A DNA stretch of 64,000 nucleotides from an uncultured Sphingomonas sp. Lineage in GTDB: Bacteria; Pseudomonadota; Alphaproteobacteria; Sphingomonadales; Sphingomonadaceae. The position numbers and the translations under genes are program-made. A model generated the notes under the pieces. It made no database searches. It saw only the letters and a list, made by a program, of their open reading frames with translations, and was not told the DNA's origin. This document shows positions 8,209 to 19,000 of this stretch, piece after piece. The DNA is taken from positions 1 to 64,000 of the forward strand of contig CAJYLT010000031.1 in NCBI GenBank assembly GCA_913775795.1. The letters are read 5' to 3'. Position 1 is the first letter of the stretch. The number at the start of each line of letters is the position of its first letter.

Positions 8209-10041
8209 ATGCATTTGACGGCTGCCCGGCGGGTCAAGGCGCCTGCATCGGTTGGACTGATCGTCGCAGGGCTGTTCGCGCCTGGCGCCGCGGCCGCCCA
8301 GATCGGCGTGAATCCCGCCCCGCAGACGCCGGTGCAGCAGTCCCGGACCGTCCCCACGCGCGCGCAGATCGAGGACCTGACGCCCGAGGCCGGCGACGGC
8401 CAGCGTCGCCCCGTCCTCAACGTCGAACGATTGCCGGAGGCGGGGCCGTGCCCGCTGGAGGGGAGCACGCTGACCGTCGACATCGCGCGCGTTCGTTTCG
8501 TGTCGGCGCGGGGCGACCCGCTGCCGCCGGCGCTTGACGCGGTACTGGCGCCGCTGGCCGAGGTGCAGGCCGGCACTCGCCCGATCCGCGAGGTTTGCGA
8601 GATCCGCGACGCCGCGGCGCGTGCGCTTTATGCCGCCGGCTATGTCGCCGCGGTCCAGATCCCCGCGCAGGAGGTCGGTGACGCGACGCTCAAGCTGACG
8701 GTGATCGCCGCGCGGATCGTGGAAACGCGGATCACCGGCTATGACGGCCCGCTTCCCGCATCGATCGCGGCGCGGGTGGAGGCGATCCGCGGTATCGACC
8801 CGCTCAACCGGATCGAGGTCGAGCGGCTGCTCCTCCTGGCCAACGACGTGCCAGGCCTCACCCTGACGCTGACGTTGCAGCCCGCTGGCCGCGACCCGGG
8901 CGACGTGATCGCGATCATCGCGGTCCAGCAGCGCAAGGCGCTGGTGCTGGCGAACTATCAGAACACCGGCTCGCGGCAACTGGGGCCGTCGCTCTTGTCG
9001 GTGCGCGGCGAATTCTACGATCTGACGGGTCTTGCCGACGCGACCTTCATCGGCGTGTCGCAGTCGAGCCAGTGGGACGAGGTCCACGTCATCCAGGCGG
9101 GACATTCGATGGGGCTGGGGGCGGGCGGCACCCGCATCGGTATCCGCGCCAGCCAGGCATGGTCCAATCCCGATATCGATCGGCTCGACCTTCGCAGCCG
9201 GTCGCTGATCGGTGGCATCGACCTGTCGACGCCGCTGCTGCGCCAGTTCGTCCGCACGGGAAGCCGGGTGCAGGACTTGAACTTCTACGTCGGCGCGGGC
9301 GCAGAACTTATCAATCAGCGCTCGATCATCCGATCGGGCAATGCCGACCTTCCCTATTCGCGCGATCGGCTGCGCGTGGCCTATGCGCGGATCGGCGGGC
9401 GCGTCATCAGCCGCGACGCGTTCGGCATGACGCGATCCGACACCGACATGCTGGTCGAATTGCGCAAGGGCATGTCGATCCTCAACGCGACGCGGCGCGG
9501 GGTGGACGGATCGGGTTATCAGCCCTCGCGTCTCGATGGCGATCCCGAGGCTTTCGTCGTTCGCGCTACCTTCAATCAGACGCTGCGCCCGTTCGCGCGT
9601 TTCGACCGGTTGAGCTTCGACCTTGCCGCTTTCGGTCAGTGGGCGAACCGGCCGCTCCTCAATCTCGAGGAGTTTTCGGTCGGCAACCTGACCTATGGCC
9701 GCGGCTATGATCCGGGGGCCAATGCCGCGGACCGGGTGGCGGCGATCCGCATCGCGCCGCGCATCCGCCTGACCGGCCCCGCGAGCGACATCCAGGTCGA
9801 GGCGACGGGCTTTTACGACGCCGTCCGGATCTGGAACCTCGACCGCGGCACCAGCGAAACCGACCGTACGCTGAGCTCGGCCGGCGGCGGCGTGCGCGTC
9901 ACGATGGCCGATCGCTTCGCGCTCGAACTTACCTACGCAAAGCCGCTCGACCGTGCGCTGACGATCGACGCGCGGCGGCCCAGCGACCGCCTGCTGGTCT
10001 CGCTGACGACCCAACTTGCTCCCTGGAGGTTCGGACGATGA
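8209..10041 (+). CDS. Two-partner-secretion outer-membrane transporter (ShlB/FhaC/HecB family)
   Basis: This 610-residue Omp85-superfamily TpsB protein translocates the exoprotein encoded next to it across the outer membrane. The signal peptide covers roughly residues 1-31 (ending PGAAAAQ). It is followed by a Pro/Gln-rich linker helix region, POTRA domains (about residues 70-230) and a 16-strand barrel. The conserved loop-6 motif appears as YGRGYDPG near residue 500. The ATG at 8209 is preferred over the longer frame from 8125 because GGGGGA lies 5 bp upstream and a clean signal peptide follows. Its TGA overlaps the ATG of the exoprotein gene (ATGA), so the pair is translationally coupled. 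Confidence 0.93.
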   Translation: MHLTAARRVKAPASVGLIVAGLFAPGAAAAQIGVNPAPQTPVQQSRTVPTRAQIEDLTPEAGDGQRRPVLNVERLPEAGPCPLEGSTLTVDIARVRFVSARGDPLPPALDAVLAPLAEVQAGTRPIREVCEIRDAAARALYAAGYVAAVQIPAQEVGDATLKLTVIAARIVETRITGYDGPLPASIAARVEAIRGIDPLNRIEVERLLLLANDVPGLTLTLTLQPAGRDPGDVIAIIAVQQRKALVLANYQNTGSRQLGPSLLSVRGEFYDLTGLADATFIGVSQSSQWDEVHVIQAGHSMGLGAGGTRIGIRASQAWSNPDIDRLDLRSRSLIGGIDLSTPLLRQFVRTGSRVQDLNFYVGAGAELINQRSIIRSGNADLPYSRDRLRVAYARIGGRVISRDAFGMTRSDTDMLVELRKGMSILNATRRGVDGSGYQPSRLDGDPEAFVVRATFNQTLRPFARFDRLSFDLAAFGQWANRPLLNLEEFSVGNLTYGRGYDPGANAADRVAAIRIAPRIRLTGPASDIQVEATGFYDAVRIWNLDRGTSETDRTLSSAGGGVRVTMADRFALELTYAKPLDRALTIDARRPSDRLLVSLTTQLAPWRFGR

Positions 10042-13000
10042 GCATGATCGCGACGAAGACCATCCGCCGCCGCCGGGCGGCGCTGCTCGGTGGCGTGGCG
10101 CTGGGGATGCTGGGCGCGGGCAGCGCGGCGGCGCAGACCGGTCCGGCGCCGGGTACGCTGCCGGTGCTGAACAATGCCGGCGGCGCGACGGTCAGCACGA
10201 CCGGCACGGCGATGTCGGTCGACCTCAACGACGCCAACCGCGCGATGGACTGGAATTCGTTCAGCGTCGCACGCGACGCATCGGTCGCATTCCGGACCGG
10301 CGACCAGTCGACGGCGTTTACCGTCCTGAACCGCGTGACGGGCAGCAACCTGTCCGAAATCTACGGCGTCGTCACGTCGCAGTCGAACATCGCGGTCTGG
10401 CTCTCGAACCCCAACGGCATCGTCTATGGCTCGTCGGGCGCCTTTTCGGGCGGTAGCCTCGTCCTGACGACCGCGGCACTGACGGCGATACCGACGGGGA
10501 CGCAGACGCTTTCCGACATGCCGGCGACCGGCATCCGGATCGCCGCCAGCGAGGCGAACGGCGGCGTCACCGGCATCAACGTCGCCGGCAGCCTGATCGT
10601 CGCGGCGCAGCAGATCGACGTGACCGGCAGCATCGCCGCGACCGGCGACGTCGTCTTGGTCGCGGCCCGATCAGTCGACGTGCCCGCGGCGCTCGGCAGC
10701 AACGTACGGATCAAGATCAACGAAGGGACGACCGTCGCGCAAGGCCGCGTCGTTATCGGCGCGGGCGGCAGGGTCGAGGGTCTGGGGACCGTCACGCTGG
10801 CCGGCGCGGCCGGGAATGCGACCGAGTTCCTGCTGGGCATCGAGCCGAGTGCCGGGTTGTCGGCGACCGTGCGCGGCGGCCGCGTCGTGCTGGCTGCGGG
10901 CGCGAGCTCGACCGAGGCGCCGTTCAATGCCGTTACGGTCGAACCGGGCGCCGCGGCGGGCACGCACCGCATCGCACCCACCGGTACGATCGCGGCGACG
11001 GGGCTGGTCGAAATCGGCTCGGCCGGCACGATCGCGGGCGCGGCGGCAGATACCGGCACGATCGAAGGCTCGGCAATCCGCATCGCCGCGGCGGGCGACG
11101 TCACGCTTGCCAACGCGATCACTGCCGCTGGCGACCTGAGCATCGCCTCGAACGGCGGCCCGCTCACGCTCAGCGGCAACCTGAAAGCGACAGGCGGGGC
11201 GGTTTCGCTGACGGGGGCGAGCGCGGTGGGGCTTGGCACCGCCGGCGCGACCCGGTCACTGGCTGCTGGCACCGGCATCGTGGTTCGTGGCGGCGCAGGT
11301 GGGATCGCCGCGGCGGGCGGTTACACGATCCAGTCGGGCTTTGCCGACGGGACCAGCGGCATCGACCTGGCGATCGGCGGCGGCGGCTTTGCCCTGGCGG
11401 GCGTGACCCTCCGTGCCGGGACCGAGGCGACCGCCGGCGCCGGTTTTCGCGGTAACCTGTCGCTGACGTCGACCGCGCCGGGCGGCGTGCCGCTGACGCT
11501 GGAAGCGGTCGACGCGAACCTGTTGTCGGTCACGGGTGCGTTGAGTGAAATCTCGATCGGCCGCATCGGTGTGAACGGCGACCTGACCCTCGTTTCGGAA
11601 GGCCGACTGGCGCTGGACAGCGCCGTGTCGCGCGACGGGTCGATCGGTCTGACCGCGGCGGGATCGGTCGGCGGGCGCGGGGCCGGGCGTACCAGCCTGC
11701 GTGCGGCGGCGGATGGGCGTTTCATCGGCGTACGTGCGGGGGGCGCCGCCTCGCTCGGCGATCTGGTCGCGGGGACGATCGGCAGTGGCGCGGCACTGGG
11801 CGCGACGCAATTGTCGGTCGAGGCATCGGCGATCGACTTCCTCAACGCGCGTGCCGCCACCGGCGACGTATTCCTGATCGCGACCGGCGCTGGGGCAGCC
11901 GGGTCCGTGCGCGGCACCGCAATCGACGCGCCGCTCGGCAGCGTCACCCTCCGCGCCGGCGGCGACATCGTCGGACAAGCGGCGCCGGGTGCGATCGCCG
12001 GCGGCATCCGCGTGGCGCGCGCGCGGGCCGGCAGTATCGACCTGATGGGGGCGGGCAATGCGCGGCTTGCGGACCTCGATACGCTCGGCGACCTGTCGGT
12101 CCGCGCGGGCGGCTCGATCACTGGCCTGGCAGCGGCGGGCGACCTGTCGGCCGGGGCGGGCATCAGCGTGCGGGCGGGCGGCAATCTGACCGTCGGCAGC
12201 ATCGCGGCCCCGGCGGGCCGCGTCGCGCTCGGCTTCGTCGATCTGGGCGCCGCGGGGGGCGCGGTGACGGTCGACGCGGCGGCGATCTCGGCGGCATCGA
12301 TCGACACCGCGGGCACCGTGACGCTGCGCGCGGCCGATGCGCTGTCGATCGACGCGTTGGGCTTCGGCGTTCGCCCTGCGGCGGTGACGCTGCGCCAGTC
12401 GGTCGCGGCCATCGGCGGCGAGGATCCGGGGGCGGTCCGGTGGGCCGCCGACGGCGTGCTGTCGCCGGGTTTCGGGGGCGCGATCTTTGCCGCCGGCGGC
12501 GCGCTCCTCGTCGACGCCGGGTTCGATCCCGCTGCGGTGGGCGCGGCCGGCATCGCGCAGGTGGCGCGCGCGCGCGCCGCCAGCATCTCGATCGGCGGCG
12601 AGGGCGTGAGCGTCGCCAGTGCGATCGCGGGTGCAGGCGCGCTCGACATGACAGCGCGCAGCGGTGGCCTGTATCTCGGGCGCGGCGCGGCCACGGGCGA
12701 TGCCATACTTCGCAAGCGCGGTGCGTCCGGCCCGGTCGATGCCGACGAACTTCGGGTCGCCGCGACACTCGAGACGGGTGGCGCGATAGGGGTGACGAGC
12801 GATACCGACGTCCGCGCCGCGTCGATCACGGGCGGCGGCGAGGTCTCGATCGCCGCTGCCGGGTCGGTCACCGGGTTGAAGCGATCGCTGCTTGCTGCCG
12901 ACGCTCGCCTCGCAGCAGGCTATGAGCGTGCGGATATAGCGGCGGGGGCGACGACGGCGCGTGTCGACGTGCGCGCGGCGGGCGGCACGGCGCAGCTCGG

Positions 13001-16000
13001 CGCGGTCGTCGCCGGCGCGGCGGGCGCGGTCGACGCGCGGCTCAATCAGCTGAGCGTGATCGGCGTCGGCGTTGACATCACGCGGGCGACAGCCGGGAAC
13101 GGCAACCTCGTCCTGTCCGCGGGCACCGGCGGACTGCGTCTGGCCGAGGGCACGGCGGGCTGGGGCGTCGGCCGCTACGATGCCGGAACCGATCGCTACG
13201 ATGCGGGGATCGTCAGCGCGGCCGACGCCCAGATCGGGACGCTGACCGCGACGGGCGGGGACCTGTCGATGCGCGTCGCCGGTGTGCTGACCGGGATGCG
13301 CGCAGCGGGGGAGAGCGTTGCCGATATCGCGACCGGCCTGACCGTGGGCGATGCCGCGGTCGGCAACCTCGCGCTCAACGGCAGCGGCGATGTGGTGCTG
13401 GGTGCAGCCGCAAGCGAACTTGTCCAGATCGATGCGGGGGCAAGCGCGCGGATCGGTTCGATCACCGCGGCGCGGCGCGCGCGGATCAACGCCGGGGGCT
13501 CGATCACCGGCCTTGGCGGCGCCGCGGCAACCGCGTCGTCGGGGGCCAACCTGATCGCGGTCAACGGGGCGGTTCGGCTCCCCGTACCGGCGGGGACGGC
13601 GGGTCCGGTCGCGGCGGTGCTGGGCGATGTGCGCGCCGGCACGACGGTATCGCTGGCGGCTGGTCGGCTGTCGGCACGTTCGATCCGGGCGGGCACGGAC
13701 GCGACCATCGGCGCGAGCGGCGGCTTGGTCGTCGATCGCATCGCCGCGGCAAGCGCGACGGTGTCGGCCAGCGGGGTCATTACGGCGGATACCGCAACGC
13801 TGACCGTCGACGCGGCGGGACGCCTGGCACCGGGGTTCGGCGCCGCGAATATCAGCGCGACCGACCCTGGCGCGACGATCGCCTTAACGGCCGGCCGGGT
13901 CGTTCAGGTCGGCTCGGCGATGGCGGGCACCGGCAGCACGCTGATGGCCGGCGTGGCTGGAGGCGCCGACCAGCTGTCGATCGATGCCGGCGCGATCAGC
14001 GCCCAGGCGCTTGGCGCATCGAACGGCTCGCTGCGGCTGACGGCGCGCGCGGGCGACCTTTATCTCGGCATGCCGGCAGCCATCGACGCGGCCGCGCCGC
14101 TTCGCGTGGCCTTTGCCCGCGACCGCGCGACGCTGACGAAGGGCGGCGGCGATGGCCGGGTCACGATCACCGGCACGATCGAGGGCGGCACCGGTGGGAC
14201 CGCCGGCAGCGGAAGCGGCGACGACGGTCTGGTCGCGATCTCGAGCAGCACCGATATCGGTGCGCGGCGGATCGTCAGCATGACCGGCGATGTCGATCTC
14301 GCGGCGGCGGGAACGATCGGCGGGCTGACGGCGCTCGATCCGACCCTCGGCGGGCCGCCCCCGCGCTTCGCGACGGCGGGCGAGGTACGGCTCGGCGATC
14401 TCGATGTCGGTGGGGCGCTGTCGGTCGCGGCCGGCGATATCCGCATCGGTGCCGCGCGCAGCGGGCGCTCGATCAGCCTCGATGCGCTGGGATCGGTGAC
14501 CGGCCTGGGCGAAGCAGCGGCGGGGCCGGCGACCGGCTATCATGCGCTGGCGATCGTGGCCGACCGCAATGTCGCTGTCGGCGGCTTGACTGCCGATACG
14601 CTCGATCGGGCGGCCATCGGTGCCGTCGCGGCGGGCGGCGACATTCGAGCCGACGCCGACCGCCTGTCGATCGGATCGGTCGATGCCGGCGGTTCGGTGT
14701 TCCTGTCCGGTAATGACCTATGGCTCGGTCGCCTGACAGCCGGTGGCGCGCTGACGGTCGCGGGCGGCAGCGACTTCTCGACCGCGCCGCTGCTGTTCGC
14801 TGCCGATCGCTGGGACGAAGGTAGCGAACGCCTCGCGAGCGGTTTCGGCGCGGCGAACCTCGACGTCACGGCGGCGGGCACGGCGACGGGATCGACGGGT
14901 ACGATCACGGTCCGGGCGGGCCGCGCCGCGCAGCTCGGCACCGTCACGGCAGGCGCCGGGACCAGCGCGATGCTCGACGCGGACGCGGCACCCCGCGATC
15001 AGCTGAATATCGATGCAGCGGCGCTTTCGATCGCAATTGGCGAGGCGCGAAACGGCGGACTGCGCCTCCTGGCCGGCAATGGCGGCCTTTACGCCGGGAC
15101 GTTGCGTGCAGGAACGACGGTTTCGGTGACGAAGGCGGGGACACCCGGCACGATCGCGGCCGGGGACGAGCTGCGCATCGGGACGCTGACCGCGGGGACA
15201 GCAGGCGCGACCGGCACGATCACGTTGTCGTCGAGCAGCGCGGCAAGGCTTGGGTCGATCGGCACGGCGAGCGGCGATATCCGCATCGGCAGCGAAAGCG
15301 CGGCAGGGGCGGTGCTCGTCAGCGGCCTGCTGCGCGAGATGCCGGCGACAGGAACCGACGGGCAGATCCTGACCGGCTATGACGGCGCGAACCTGTCGGC
15401 CGGCGGAGCGGCGGGGCGCATCGTCGTCCAGACGAGCGACGCGAGCAAGCTCGGCATCGTCGGGGCCGGCGACCGGCTCTTCGTCCGTGCCGCCGAACTC
15501 GATGTCGATCGCGCGGTGTCGCGTACGGGCGACATGGTGCTGGCGACGACGACGGGGCGTCTGCGGTTGGGCGTTGGCGAGGCCGGCGGATCGGCGACAC
15601 TGACCGCTGGCGAAGCGCCAGGAGCACTCGCCGCCGCGGAGATCGTGTCGTTGACGGCTGGTGGGGACCTGACGCTGCGGGCGGCGCGCGGGGTCGGTGG
15701 CTGGCTTGCGGCCGGCGCGGCGGCGGGCACCGCCGCCGACGGACTGCGGCTCGGCAGTGTCGACGCGGGCGCGGCGGTGACGATCGATGCGTCGGGTAAC
15801 GCCCGGCTCGGCGAGATCGGTGCGGTCGGCGCCTTGTCCGTCAGGGCGGGCGGTGCGGTCACCGGCCTCGGCAGCGCGATCGCGAGCGCGGCCGACGCGA
15901 TTACGCTGTTGAAGGCCGGCGGGAATGTTCAGGTCGGGGGAACGGCCGGCGCGTCGTTGGCGGCCGCGGCGATCCGCACGGTCGAGGCCGGCGGATCGGT

Positions 16001-19000
16001 TGGCGTGACGGCGGGCACGATCGCCGTGGATCGCGTGACGTCGGGCGGCTTGACGAGCCTGTCGGCAGGCAACGCGTTGTCTGCCGGTTCGATCGGTGCC
16101 GGCGGCACGGTTTCCGCGACGACGACGCGCACGGGCGGCGGCGACGTGGATAACAGTGTGCTGTCGGGTGGCGGCGTCCTCGCGCAAGATTATGGTGCGG
16201 CGAAGCTCACGGCGCGGACCGGGGCCGCGGCCACGGGCTCGATCGCGGTGACGGCAGGCAGCGTGGCGCAGCTTGGCACTATCATCGCGGGTTCGACGTT
16301 GGCGGATCCGTTGCTGGCGACGCCGCAGATTACGGTAACGGCGAAGGCGATGCGCATTGACGCAGCGACGGCGTTCGGCGGGGCGATCGACCTGTCGGCC
16401 AGCGTCGGCGACCTGGGCATCGAGGCAGGGCGGAGCGGCAGCTGGACACGGCTGCGCAAGACCGGGGGCGAGGGGATCGCCTATCTCGGGACGATCGTCA
16501 GCGGTACGCAGGCCGCCGCCGGCGGGATCATCCCGGCGGGGGCAAGTGGCGCGATCGGGTTCGGCGGGGGAACGACCCTCGTCGACAGCAGCACCGCGAT
16601 ACGCGGGACCTCGATCCAGGCGATGACCGGCGACATTCTGCTGCGCGCCGTCGATGGGGTGACCGGGCGCGCCGGTGCGAGCGGGACGACGGCGGACTTC
16701 GCGATCGGCTCGATCACCGCCACGAACGCCGCGCTCGACAGTGCCGGCACGATGCGGATCGGCGAAGCACGCATCGCCGGCACACTCGACCTGACGGCCC
16801 AGGGCTCGATCACGGGCCTTGCCGACGAGGCGGCGGCCGGCGGGAGCGGGGGGCTGATGCTAGCGGCAGCGCGCGGCGTCGACGTGCGGGGCAGCGGCGC
16901 CGCCGCGCTTGCGACCGCGGCGCTCGGCACCGTTATCGCGGGCGGGCCGGTCCGGCTTGAGGACGGGTCGGTGCTGACCGACAGCGTTCGTATCGCAGCT
17001 GGCCGGATCACCGCGACGACGATCGATGCCGCCACAGGTGCGGTCGCACTGTTGGCCGGGTCCGCGATCGACATCGGGTCGGTCGTTGCCGGAACGCTCA
17101 AGGGCGTAACGGCCGGCGGCAACGGTGCGGTCGACCGCTTCGTCAGCGGTGTGAGCGACACGGCGGCGGGCTTTGACGAAGAGCGGCTGGTCGCCGGCTT
17201 CGGTGACGCGCGTCTGCTCGCCGGCGGGGCGCTTCGGGTGACGAGTGCGCGGGGGGCAGTCCAACTGGGACGCAGCACCGGTGCCGACACCGCCATCACG
17301 GCAGAGGCGATGACCGTTCGCCGCCGTGACGGGGGGGCGGGACCCGCGCTGGCCAGCACGGGCAACGCGGCGCTCACCAGCCGTACCGGGGCCTTGTACA
17401 TCGAAAGCCTGACGGCGGCGGGCGATGCCGTCCTGATCAAGGGCGGCGGTACCGATGAAATGCGTATCGGGACGTTCGGCGCGCGTACGGGGATGTTCGA
17501 CAGCACGACCTCGATCCGCCTGGGCCAGGCCGCGGTGAGCGGGCGACGGGAGGAAATGGTGCCGGAACTGCGGCTGAGGGCGACGGGTGGGGCCGTTACC
17601 GGGCTGTTCGCGACGGCGATCGACGGCCGCCTCGACGACGGTCACGGCCGCGCCGATCTGGCCGCCACGGCGGCGGGCGGACGGATCGAGGTGAGCGCGT
17701 CGGGGATCGCACAGCTCGGCAGGGTAGAGGCTACCGGCACGGCGGCGACCGCAGTGGCGCCGACCGCCGCACCGCAGATCGTGGTCGATGCCGGCTCGAT
17801 CGACGCCGCGACGCTGCGGGGGGCGGACGGCTCCCTCGGACAGGCGGTTTCGGCAGGGGCGGGCAACATCCGCCTGAATGCGACCGGCGTCCTGCGTGCC
17901 GGTCAGGTGTCCGCTGGCGGGGGCGTGACCGCCACGACGCTGGCAAGCGTGGAATTCGGCGAGGTCACGGCATCAACCGGGGACATCGCCGTCAACGCGC
18001 GTGGCGGCAGCGTCAGCGGCCTGTCGAACCTTCCGGGCGTGGCCGCGGCGACCGATGGACGGCTGCTCACAGGCTACGGCCGGGCGGTGCTGACGGCGAA
18101 GGGCGTCGATCGCACGATCACCGTGATCGCCGGGTCGACGCAGCAGTCGACGAGCGCGAACCGGGTCCAGCTCGGCAATGTAACGGCGGGGAGCAGCGGC
18201 GCGACCAATCGCCTTGCCAACCAGATCTTACTGCGCGGCGGTGCGGTCGAGGCGCTGGCGGTCACTGCGAGGAACGCCAATGCCGTGATCGAGGCGCGCA
18301 CCGGCGGCGCCCGCGTTACGGCGCTGACGGCGGGCGGCGGGATCGAGGAGCGTCTGGGCGACGGCAGCTACGCCGCGGGCGTCCGCGCACCGGGCACGAT
18401 CGAGATCGGGAAGGCGACTGCCACGACGGGCGACCTTCGCCTGATTTCGACCGGCGGCGACATCGCGGGCCTCGGCTTCGACCCCGCTGCTTCGGCGGCG
18501 ACCGACGGGCGGATGCTCGGCCGATATGGCCGCGCCGACCTGACCGCGACGGCTGCCGATCGGCGTATCCTCGTCGAGGCGAGCGGCACCGCGCAACTGG
18601 GGGCGGTGACGGCCGGATCGGGTGCCGGCACCGCGACCACGGTCCAGACCGACATTCGCGCCGGTGCGATCGACGTGACGACCGCGGCCGCCGCCAATGG
18701 CGGTTTGTCGATGGCGGCGGGCCGCGGCGGGCTCTGGCTCGGCACCGGCAGTGCCCGCGGCGACGTGACGATCGACAAGCAGGGCGGGACCGGCAAGGTG
18801 TGGATCGGCACCGGCGGTATCGCCAGCACGGCGGGCAACGTGACGATCGGATCGACCACCGATCTCGACACCGGCGGCGCGATCCGCGCTGCCGGGATCG
18901 TTCGCGTGAACAACAACGGCACGAACGCGACGCAGATCGGCGGCACAGCCACCGAGAGCGGCGCAGACGGCTTCACGCTGAACGACGCCGAGTTCAACCG

